Shown: piece after piece, positions 26,561 through 36,200 of the stretch | How the letters are laid out: each line of letters opens with the position of its first letter | How positions within the stretch are numbered: position 1 is the stretch's first letter | DNA from: G942493375 sp942493375 | GTDB lineage: Bacteria; Armatimonadota; UBA5829 | DNA: 64,000 nucleotides | Assembly: GCA_942493375.1 (NCBI GenBank) | Contig: OW818698.1 | Span: forward strand, 8,122,001 to 8,186,000 | Direction: 5' to 3' | Translations under genes and position numbers: made by a program | Notes under the pieces: model-generated | Told to the model about the DNA's origin: nothing | What the model saw: only the letters and a program-made list of their open reading frames with translations | The model's database searches: none

Positions 26561-26821
26561 ATGACAAAATGCGCCAAATGCGATTCTACACATCCTACTC
26601 GCTGGGCAATGCTTTGCGATAAGTGTGCTGTCGACATCTGCGTAAAATGCGGTAGACCGCACCCCACAGCAGCTGGTTTAATCTGTTCCTCGTGCTCAGA
26701 TGGCCGATGTATGGTCTGTGGAAGCTACAAGACTACCCGGGTCGCTCGCATCTGTGAAACCTGCGCAACTGGCAAACGACACACCTACCGCATCCCCGTC
26801 CTCAGCCGACGTTCATACTAA
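26561..26821 (+). CDS. Small multi-CxxC zinc protein resembling PHF5A/Rds3
   Basis: An 86-residue protein with six CxxC pairs: CAKC, CDKC, CVKC, CSSC, CMVC and CETC, so up to three zinc ions. The order and spacing of the last five pairs, and the local words MLCDKC, GRCMVCGSY and VARICETC, recall the eukaryotic splicing-factor subunit PHF5A/Rds3 (LCEKC, CVICDSY, VRICDEC, GRCVICGG). The C-terminus is basic. ATG at 26561 is preferred to TTG at 26552, because AGG lies nine bases before it. It is flanked by two gaps without genes and looks monocistronic. It could instead be an unrelated tandem zinc ribbon; a nucleic-acid-binding role is only a guess. Confidence 0.72.
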   Translation: MTKCAKCDSTHPTRWAMLCDKCAVDICVKCGRPHPTAAGLICSSCSDGRCMVCGSYKTTRVARICETCATGKRHTYRIPVLSRRSY

Positions 26822-27228
26822 TATTTAATAATTGATTTTTTCTTCCACACCAAACCCCAACCTGAACTCAGAGCGAACGCATCTAATTTTGTACACGAGG
26901 GAATAGGAAGGGATATACTGCGGGAATGCCGGTTTACTGGATGTTGCGATTCTCATCGATGCTCAATTCCCGCAGTATGTCCCTTGGTTAGCGTTAAGAT
27001 GCGTCCGTCTTGAACCTGAACTTGACTGCACATATACCACAGAGTTAAAATGTTACTGGAGCATTATAGCTTCTATGATAGTAAGGTTAACCACAACGGC
27101 GCGGGCCTGCTAACACGCATTATTCAAATGATAATGTACGTCCAGCCGCGTTGTTTTTTTATGAGTTGCTATGTACAGTTGGCGGCTCTTCAAAGGGAAT
27201 CTAGGGATTTCCAAAAAGGGGAATACAA
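26822..27228. other. Gap with a long imperfect palindrome
   Basis: Arms 26910-26927 and 26966-26983 pair over 18 bases with one difference that would form a G-U pair in RNA. Further out, GCGAACGCATCT (26873-26884) pairs imperfectly with AGATGCGTCCGT (26998-27009), so the whole element spans about 140 bases. It may be a small mobile element (MITE) or a structured RNA. The last 40 bases before the next gene hold its leader, with AAAGGGG as ribosome binding site. No gene is supported. Confidence 0.5.
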
Positions 27229-29427
27229 ATGCCGAAGAAATCAGTCAAAGCTACTACAGAAACAAAGGAACAGCTTCTGGACTTCCTGCGCCAGATGCGT
27301 GAGATCCGCGATTTTGAGGACTCAGTTTACAGACTCCTCCGCGAAGGCACCATTAAAGGCGCCTCCCACCTGTACGCAGGCCAGGAAGCTGTAGCTATCG
27401 GATCGATATCGCTTTTGGAAGAGCGGGATGTTATCGCCAGCACGCACCGCGGACACGGCCACTGCGGAGCTATGGGCGTTCTTCATGCTAAGGACGAAGA
27501 AGCCAGACAAACCCATTGGAACAAAATGATGGCCGAGCTTATGGGCAGAGCTACCGGATACTGCAAAGGCCGCGGCGGCTCCATGCACATCGCCGATGTA
27601 GAAAAGGGCAACCTTGGTTCCACCGGTATCGTTGGTGGAAACATTCCCATCGCCACCGGCGCTGCATTAGCTGAAAAAATCAAAGGTTCCGGAGCTGTAG
27701 TCCTCTGCTTCTTTGGAGATGGGGCTACCAACACCGGAAGTTTCCACGAAGCACTCAATATGGGAAGCACGCTGCTGTGCGGTCTACCTGTCGTATACAT
27801 CTGTGAAAACAACCTCTACGGAATGAGCGTTCCTTTCCATGAGAGATCAAATATGTGTGCCGGTCAGGCATCCAACATCACCGACATCGCTGACAGAGCA
27901 TCCGGTTACGGTATGCCTTCAATCATTTGCGATGGTATGGATGTTGTAGCTGTCCGCGAAGCAATCAGGAAAGCTATCGATACCGCCCGGACAGAAGGCA
28001 CCCCTACATTTGTTGAATGCAAGACCTACAGATGGTATGGTCACTCCTCTTCCGACCAGCGCGTTTATCGAACACGTGAAGAAGAAGCAGAATGGAAAGA
28101 GAGAGACCCGATCACTGTCATCCGCAAGCGGATACTGGAAGCAAAGATGGCAACAGAAGCCGAACTGGACGCTGTAGAAGCCAAAGCAGCTAAGACCATC
28201 GAAGATTCCATCGCATTTGCTCTTGCAAGCGCATATCCCGATGTCAGCGAACTCTACAATGACATTTACGTAGACAAGAACCCTGCTGAGCTGGCTGCAG
28301 AGATCAAAGCTGAGAATGCTATTCTGCCTAAGGTCAAAGAGATCGAAGCTGCAGTGAGAGCAACCTCCAAAGCTTCCCTGCCCAAGCTCAAAGCTTCTGA
28401 AGTCAAAGTCCTGGAAGAGAAATATGGTATGCCGATCAAATCCTACGGTGCTGCATTAGTTGATGCACAGCGCGAAGAGATGATCCGCGACAAGAACGTA
28501 GTCATCATGGGTGAAGACGTAGGACTCTACGGCGGAGCTTATGCTGCTACAAAGGGTCTGTATGACGAATTTGGAGCTGCCAGAGTCATGGACACCGCCA
28601 TCAGCGAAGCCACAATCGTAGGCGCCGCCGGTGGAGCTGCTATGAGAGGTCTCAAGCCGATTGCAGAGATTATGTATATCGACTTCCTGACCATTTCCTC
28701 TGACCAGCTGATCCATAACCTCAGCTACAACCGATACATGTTCGGTGGCAAGACCAAGGTCCCGGCAGTTGTAAGGACTGAAGGTGGAGTCGGAAGATCG
28801 ATCGCTGCCCACCACTCCGAGAGCCTTGAAGCAATGTTCATGAACATCCCAGGTCTCTACATAGTAATGCCGTCCACAGCATATGATGCAAAGGGACTGT
28901 TGAAGGCTTCCATCCGGGATGAAAACCCTGTCCTCTTCATTGAGCACAAAGTTATGTATTCCGGCGTTATGGGACCTGTTCCGGATGAGGACTACATCAT
29001 TCCTCTGGGAGTTGCAGACATCAAGCGCCCTGGTAAGGATGTCACGATAATTGCTTACTGCCGAATGCTGCACTTTGCAATGGCTGCAGCAGAGAAACTG
29101 GCTGAGGAAGGGATTGACGTAGAAGTCGTTGACCCAAGGACTCTGAACCCTCTGGACACCAAGACAATGGCTAATTCAGTCCGCCGCACAGGCAAACTGA
29201 TAACAGTCTCCGAAGGTTTCCCGAGATGTGGAGTCGCTTCCGAACTGACACGCCAGATAATGGAATACAAGTTCGAAGATGGCACATCCGGCTTCGACTA
29301 CCTGGACGCCCAGCCCATCATGCTCTCCGGCAAAGACTGCCCCATCCCAATGAGCGAGCCCCTGGAAGACGCCTGCGTCCCAACAGTGGAAGACATAATA
29401 GAAGCAGCCAGAACCCTGGCCAAATAA
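27229..29427 (+). CDS. Fused E1 alpha-beta 2-oxoacid dehydrogenase
   Basis: Thiamine-diphosphate-dependent E1 component in which the alpha and beta chains, normally two proteins, form one chain of 732 residues. Alpha part (about 1-330): STHRGHGHCGAMG, the TPP motif from GDGATNTGSFHEALNMG (about 163) to the ENN about 30 residues later. A linker rich in Ala, Lys and Glu follows (about 330-395). Beta part (about 398-732): NVVIMGEDVGLYGG, DTAISEATIVGAAGGAAMRG and VIDPRTLNP-type VVDPRTLNPLDTKT. It would decarboxylate pyruvate, acetoin or a branched 2-oxoacid. No E2 or E3 gene is in the window, so its partner complex is elsewhere or it resembles stand-alone E1-like enzymes. Confidence 0.93.
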   Translation: MPKKSVKATTETKEQLLDFLRQMREIRDFEDSVYRLLREGTIKGASHLYAGQEAVAIGSISLLEERDVIASTHRGHGHCGAMGVLHAKDEEARQTHWNKMMAELMGRATGYCKGRGGSMHIADVEKGNLGSTGIVGGNIPIATGAALAEKIKGSGAVVLCFFGDGATNTGSFHEALNMGSTLLCGLPVVYICENNLYGMSVPFHERSNMCAGQASNITDIADRASGYGMPSIICDGMDVVAVREAIRKAIDTARTEGTPTFVECKTYRWYGHSSSDQRVYRTREEEAEWKERDPITVIRKRILEAKMATEAELDAVEAKAAKTIEDSIAFALASAYPDVSELYNDIYVDKNPAELAAEIKAENAILPKVKEIEAAVRATSKASLPKLKASEVKVLEEKYGMPIKSYGAALVDAQREEMIRDKNVVIMGEDVGLYGGAYAATKGLYDEFGAARVMDTAISEATIVGAAGGAAMRGLKPIAEIMYIDFLTISSDQLIHNLSYNRYMFGGKTKVPAVVRTEGGVGRSIAAHHSESLEAMFMNIPGLYIVMPSTAYDAKGLLKASIRDENPVLFIEHKVMYSGVMGPVPDEDYIIPLGVADIKRPGKDVTIIAYCRMLHFAMAAAEKLAEEGIDVEVVDPRTLNPLDTKTMANSVRRTGKLITVSEGFPRCGVASELTRQIMEYKFEDGTSGFDYLDAQPIMLSGKDCPIPMSEPLEDACVPTVEDIIEAARTLAK

Positions 29428-29432
29428 AAACC

Positions 29433-29460
29433 GTAGGGGCGTCCCTCAGCGGTCGCCCGT
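29433..29460. repeat. GTAGGGGCG...GGTCGCCC dispersed repeat
   Basis: A copy of the GTAGGGGCGxxCCxxxGCGGTCGCCC element found between genes in many unrelated bacterial genomes. It lies between the E1 stop codon and the intrinsic terminator. Confidence 0.65.
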
Positions 29461-29470
29461 AAAAAACAGC

Positions 29471-29500
29471 AAGGGAGCACAAATCGTGCTCCCTTTTTTT
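29471..29500 (+). terminator. Intrinsic terminator of the E1 gene
   Basis: A 10-bp stem (AAGGGAGCAC with GTGCTCCCTT), five-base loop and seven T residues, 43 bases after the stop codon. This is the clearest rho-independent terminator in the window. Confidence 0.92.
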
Positions 29501-29621
29501 ATTTCCAAAATCTGCCATATAGCAGAAATGATTAAAAATCTGTCCGATCAGTCCGATCCGACCAATCCGTCAGATTTAAGAAATCCGGAACGTTTAAAAT
29601 GGATGCTGAGCAAAAGTCGGT

Positions 29622-30071
29622 CTAGATATCCGGTGGAGGTGGCGGATTTACTCCGCCTGCTGCCGGCACACTGAATGCGGCAGTTGTGGTTTCGGTAACG
29701 TTTCCGCCGGTGTCCTGGGCCCAGACGTGTATCGAGTATGACTGAATTTCGTCCGTAGCGTTTCCGGCGACTGTGATATTGGTTGCGCCGTATTCTGAAC
29801 CGCTTGCAGCAGTCAGCCAGACAATTGGGGATGCGGTTCCGTCCTTTACCAAGTTAGCGAATACCCGGGACACTCCAGCATTGTCCTGAACCGTAGCACG
29901 CAGCCCTATTTTACCTCCATTGAAGTCAAAACCAGCTGGCAGGTCGGCGTGAACACCTGCGATGGTCGGAGGAGTAATATCCGTCTTCCCTCCCCCACCA
30001 CACCCGGTGACCCAAAACATCCCCAGGGCTGCTATCAACCCTATCGATAGTTTGTATTTGAGATAACTCAT
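29622..30071 (-). CDS. Lipoprotein with an Ig-like domain
   Basis: A 149-residue lipoprotein. The signal LSIGLIAALGMFWVTGC ends in a good lipobox, followed by a flexible GGGG spacer. The mature part looks like one Ig-like or cadherin-like beta-sandwich (TPPTIAGVHADLP, LRATVQDNAGVSRVFANLVK, SIHVWAQDTGGNVTE), similar in style to the Ig-like domain near the end of the giant protein encoded next. The tail is PPPPPDI. The start at 30071 is chosen because AAAGGGTG lies upstream; a longer frame from 30113 lacks a ribosome binding site. It lies downstream of the giant gene on the same strand and could be part of the same surface system. Confidence 0.78.
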   Translation of the reverse strand: MSYLKYKLSIGLIAALGMFWVTGCGGGGKTDITPPTIAGVHADLPAGFDFNGGKIGLRATVQDNAGVSRVFANLVKDGTASPIVWLTAASGSEYGATNITVAGNATDEIQSYSIHVWAQDTGGNVTETTTAAFSVPAAGGVNPPPPPDI

Positions 30072-30152
30072 AATATTGCACCCTTTCATTTTCCAATAGG
30101 CATGATATGCCATAATTTTATTATGTAACAGCTCAGTGTTAATGTGTAATAT

Positions 30153-30215
30153 AGTAAATTTCCGTTCGTCCTGAGTAGCGCAACGCGCGTATCGAAGGAT
30201 GGATGGAAATTTACT
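30153..30215 (-). repeat. Inverted repeat of the TCCTGAG...TCGAAGGA family
   Basis: Arms AGTAAATTTCC (30153-30163) and GGAAATTTACT (30205-30215) enclose a CGTCCTGAGTAGCGCAACGC...ATCGAAGGAT core typical of this dispersed family. It lies 33 bases beyond the stop of the leftward giant gene, where it could act as a transcript end. Confidence 0.6.
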
Positions 30216-30247
30216 CTCAAATACTGAACTGTAACATTATTATAGTA

Positions 30248-33200
30248 CTATGGTGTCGGCAGCACCAGATCGCATTCGGTGATGGCCTTTATCCAGTAGC
30301 CCAACCACGGTTCAAGTGCACCGTGTGCTTCTGTAATGATATCGGTGTCATAGACCAGGTAGTATTTACCCTGAACACTATCCCAGCCCCAGCACCAACT
30401 GTTGACAAGAGTCGATGCATTCAGAAGGGACATAGACAGACTACCAGTCTCAACCTGAATAGTATTGAGGTCCCATATGACTGGATTTATATAAGGAGTC
30501 CCTATCAGGTTCCAACCAGGATACAAGTGCACTTTCATCGGCTTGTTCTGCGCAGGCACCAGGCCAAGCGGTATTGCGTGTTCAGCTTCGAACCTTGCCC
30601 AGAATCCTCGTCCGATGGTAGACTCCCTTGGCACGAACCATGACTCGTTCTGGGTAGACGCATATTGTGCATATTTCGATTTCACAGGATCCCAGGAAGT
30701 CCAGCTGTTTCCAGCAAACCCGACAACCACCTTAGGGTCGATCAGATCAGGAATGATCGGTAGAGAGACCATAGCCAGCCCATTCCAACTTTGATCAGGT
30801 GATGCATCAACGACGTTCACCGACAGAGATAAGTATCCCCTATTCCCTGCATTATCCGTTGCGGTTATGTCTATAGTGTTCACACCATCAACAAGAGTCA
30901 GATTCGCGAATTCCCAGTAATATATGCTGCTGCTGGATGTAGGTGATGCACTATTAACTGAATAACTCAGCGCAGCGACACCGCTTGGATCAGTAGCAGT
31001 GCCCCTCAAAGTCAGCGAAGTTCCATTCCTGGTAAATGTTGTAGATGAAGTCGGGAATGTAAGAGCAAGTATCGGGCCATCAATATCATATACCACACTG
31101 TTATCTGTGCTGGTAGAAGCAGTGTTGCCATTTCCTGCAGCGTCATGTGCTGCTTCAGCAGGTATAGACACAGTCAGTGTCCCGGACTTAGTCATACCAA
31201 CCACCGAAACAGCATAATACATCTTGTCATTAGTAGGATTGGATATATATGTCGATGCAGCTCCAGTTGTGCCACCCAGTGTAATGTCGCTTTCCCCAAA
31301 ATCCCTTACCGGCTCACTAAACTGCACCACAAAGTTGATAGGAGTAACACTTGTTGGATCAACCTGAGCGCTGGCTTGGTTTATAGTCACAGCCGGAGCG
31401 CTAGTGTCGGGTTTTATGTAGCTTACCGCGTTGTCATAATTGGTTGACGCCGTGTTTCCTGCGCCATCTGCATTGTGAGCAACACCAGAGGGGATACTGA
31501 CTATAACACTACCACTGGAAGTCATTCCGCTCAATGAAACAGTAAATGTCTTCTGATCTCCATTGGAGTTGGATAACGCAATCGTTGTTGCACCTGCCGT
31601 CCCGCTGAGACTGACATCATCGATAGTAAAATCGGCTACCGGTTCACTGAAAGTCACACGGAATCTGATAGGTGAGATACTGGTTGGATTCTGCTGACTG
31701 GCATCCATATCAACAGTAACCGAAGGCCCCCCAATTGCATAAAGCTTACCGTCCATAGATGCAACATATATCATTCCATTGGAGCCAATCGCAGGAGATG
31801 ATATAACAGCGCCACCCGTATCATACTTCCACTTCAACAGACCATCCGGATTGATTGCATATATCTTGTTATCTTTCGAACCTATATAAATCGTCCCATC
31901 GGAATCAATAGCAGGTGAAGAACCAATACCACTGTCTGTTTCATACTCCCACTTTTTAGTTCCATCGGAACTAATTGCATAGAGCTTATGACCTTCGGAA
32001 CCGATGTAGACAGTTCCATCGATACCGATTGCGGGTGAGGAGTTGATCGGATTACCGATATTATAATCCCACTTCTTTGAACCGTCAGGATTTATCGCAT
32101 ATACTTTACCGTCAGCCGACCCCACATAGACAGTACCATCTGAAGCAATTGCAGGAGATGATACAATAACACCCTCCGTTCTAAATGCCCACCTCTTTGA
32201 ACCATACGAATTGATGGCATAGACATTATAGTCGGATGATCCAACATATACCGCACCATCGGATCCAATGGCAGGAGATGAACTTATGGCGCCATTTGTA
32301 ACAAACGCCCATTCCTTTGAACCATCAGGATTAATGGCATAGAGCTTCTTGTCATTCGAACCTATATATATTGTCCCGTCTGAAGATATCACTGGTGAAG
32401 AGAAGAGTTCACCGCCCGTTGCAAACGTCCACCTCTCTGATCCATCAGGATATATAGCATACAATTTCTTGTCGCTTGACCCAACATAAACCGTTCCGTT
32501 GAGTCCAACCGCTGGCGAAGAAACCACTTCACCCGCTGTGATAATCTCCCATTTCATGGAACCATCAGGATTGATAGCATATATATTATTGTCATTTGAA
32601 CCAACATAAACTGTCCCGTCCGATCCTATGGCTGGAGAGGATTGAATTCCACCTCCAGTATCAACCCCCCATCGCTTGGTGGGAGAATCAGGACCTGCAT
32701 GCGGACTTCGGCCGGTGTGATGAATGTCATGCCCAAACATATGCCATTCGCTGATTGTTGATGTCCAGTTGACATTGAAACCATTCTCAAGCTTACCAGA
32801 TCGCGTATCCGGGTTTGTAACCACAACACTCCAGGGTCCTGGTTCTTTACCATTCAAATCGAATGCACACGAAATTTTCGAAGCACTCACAACTGTAACA
32901 TCAGTCGCAACAATATCATTCTGCCTGGGTCTGATGAGTTTAACAGTTGCACCAGTCAAGAATCCTGTACCGGCAAGATCCGTAATGCTGACTGATCCTG
33001 GGTTCATGCCTGTATTGGGTGTAATACCGGTAACCGTGGGGTAAGGATTATATACTTTAAATGCATTATAAAGCGTGCCATATTGATCATCAGGATTTGT
33101 AACCTCAACATCCCAATTACCTGTTGCTATACCAGTCAAATCAAATGTACAGGTAATCTTCGAATCACCTACCACGGTAGTATAATAGGCAACAATAGAA

Positions 33201-36200
33201 TCCTCGCCTGACTTCCTCAGCCTAACTACAGCGCCTGGCACGAATCCTTTCCCGGAGAGGTACGTAATATCAGTTGTGCCGGAGTTTAATCCGTTATCGG
33301 GTGTGATGCTGGTGAGTGTAGGTGTTGGATATACTATATCGAACCCATCTGCAAGCATCCCGGATTTTCCATCCGGATTAGTAACAACAACATTCCATCG
33401 ACCTGTTTTAGCATTATTAAGGTCAAACACGCAAGAAATCTCCGAGGAGTTTACTACAACAACGCCAATTGCTACAATATCATTCTGTCCGAGTTTTGTC
33501 AGCTTTATGGTTGCATCTGAGATAAAACCCGTCCCGTAAATGTGAGAACTGATCACTTCGTTTGTGGCGAATACAGCATTAGGCATAATGTTTGTGACTG
33601 TGGGTGCAGGAGATTCTATAAAAAGTCCAGCTGGAAGGGTTCCCAATCTAGCGTCAGGATTTGTTACAACTACGTTCCATGTGCCTAACTCTCGTCCATT
33701 TAAATCGAACGTACAAGTGATTTTTGCAGAACTAACAACTCTGACATCAAATGCAATTATATCGTTCTGTCCTGATTTGGTAAGTTTGACAGTTGCACCA
33801 GTCAAGAACCCTGTACCGGTAAGCTCTGTGATGTTGAGTGAGCCTGAGTTCACGCCTGTATTTGGGGTAATACCGGTGACCGTTGGAAAAGGATTATATA
33901 TTGTAAATGCATTCGCAAGCGTTGCAAATTGACCATCAGGATTTGTAACTTCAACATCCCACACACCTGTTGCCAAGCCAGTCAAATCAAATGTGCAGGT
34001 GATCTTCGTAGAACTCACTACTGTGGTATAGTAGGCAACAATGGTATCTTTGCCTGACTTCTTCAACCTTACTACAGCGCCTGCTGCAAATCCTGTTCCT
34101 GAGATGTTTGTAATGTTTGCTGTACCGGAGTTTAGGGCATTATCGGGTGTGATACCGGTAACCCTAACAGAAGAATTAATACCAAATCCATCGATGAGTG
34201 TCCCGGATTTCATATCTGGGTTTGTAACAACGACATTCCAGGAACCTATGTCATGGACATCAAAAGCAAATTTGCACGTGATCTTCGTAGAATTGACCAC
34301 ACTGATATCAGTTGCAGTAATATCGCGCATCCCGGACTTGGCTAGTTTTACTGTAGCACCAGACAAGAATCCTGTGCCAGAGAGGTTAGTGATAGTCACC
34401 GGTTCCATTACCAGAGAGTTATTCGGAGAAATAGCAGTAACTGTAGGCGCAGGAGCTTCAATAGTAAATCCACCAGAAAGAGTTCCGGAATTATTATCAA
34501 GGTTTGTCACAACCACATTCCATGCACCTAACTCGCATCCAGTCAAATCGAATGTGCAAGTGATTTTCGAGGAACTAAGAACACTGACATCACTTGCAAC
34601 AATATCGCTCTGTCCTGACTTGGTGAGCTTAACGGTAGCATCGTGCAAGAATCCTGTACCAGCAAGCTTTGTAATACTGACTGAGCCAGTGTTCAGTGCT
34701 TTGACTGGGTTTATGCTAGCTACAGTAGGCGCAGGAGTGTATATATTGAAACCATCTATGAGTGTAGCTGAAGTAGTGTCGAGATTCGTAACAACCAGAT
34801 TCCAATCGCCTATTTGTTTCCCAACAAGGTCAAAATATCCGCAAATCTTGGTTGAGTCATACCACGTGATATCATGCATTACTATATCGTTCTGCCCGGA
34901 CTTCGTTAGCTTGATTGTTGCAGAATACATAAATCCGGTTCCATATATGTAAGTGCCAACAGTTCCCACATTGTGTCCACTGGCAGGTAGTACACTCGTA
35001 AGAGTAACTACAGGCGTAGGCGTGTCGCCTTGTCCGATTGCATAGAGCTTGTTATCATCCGATCCTACATAAATAGTTCCATCTGAACTTATGGTCGGAG
35101 TAGAGATCACCGGCCCTCCAGTCACGAAGACCCACTTGATTGAACCATCAGGATTTATTGCATATAGCCTATTATTGTATGACCCAACATAAATCGTTCC
35201 GCTAGAATCAATGGAAGGGGAGGAATATATTATATCTCCTGTTGTAAACTCCCATTTTTTCGAACCATCAGGATTAATAGCATACAATTTACTGTCGCGT
35301 GAACCAACATATATTGTTCCATCAACACCAATGGCAGGAGAAGAGGATATAATGTCACCTGTTGTAAATTCCCAATACTTGGAACCATCCGGATTAACTG
35401 CATAAAGCTTATGATCATTTGATCCTACATAGATCGTTCCATCATCTCCAATCGCAGGGGAGGAGGCTACTCCACCCACTGTACTATACTCCCATTTCTC
35501 AGAACCGTCTGCATTTATTGCATATAGCTTGCTGTCAGCGCCTACATAAATAGTGCCGTCGGATCCTAACGCAGGGGAACTATATATATAACCGTCGGTT
35601 GTGTAATGCCATTTTTGGGATCCATCAGAATTGATCGCGTATAAATTGGTGTCTTCACAACCAACATATATCGTCCCGTCATTACCAAATACAGGTGAGG
35701 AAGAGACTGCGCCATTCGTCATAAACTCCCATTTATTTGTGCAATCTGCATTAAGGGCATAAAGTCGATTGTTGCTCGAACCTATATAAACTGTACCATC
35801 GGAAGCAATTGCTGGGGAAGATGAAGAACAACCTATTACGGCTTTCCATTTCTTTGTGCCATCAGGATCAAGTGCAAATATTCTACCGTCAGATGATGGT
35901 GCGTAGATCGTACCATCACGACCAATCGATGGTGACGACCTTACTTCAGTCCATGTTGTATAAGTCCACTTTAATGCCGGTATACTCGGTCCTACATACG
36001 GACTCCTACGCGTATGCTTAGCATCATGACCAAACATACACCATTCGTCAGAAAGAACTACTGGGTTTATAGTAAACCCTTTCTTAAGCACTCCGGTTTT
36101 AGAGTTGGGATTCTCAACTACGACATCCCAAGCGCCTTTCACTCTACCATCAACATCGAATCTACAGGTAATTTTAGTCGAATTCACAACTGTAATATCG

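Noticed and set aside
27050..27394. 114-codon frame upstream of and overlapping the E1 gene
   Set aside because: It overlaps the start of a clear gene in another frame and has no recognisable features.
34041..34952. 303-codon plus-strand frame inside the giant gene
   Set aside because: Antisense to repeated TIG-coding sequence; open only because of biased codons in the repeats.
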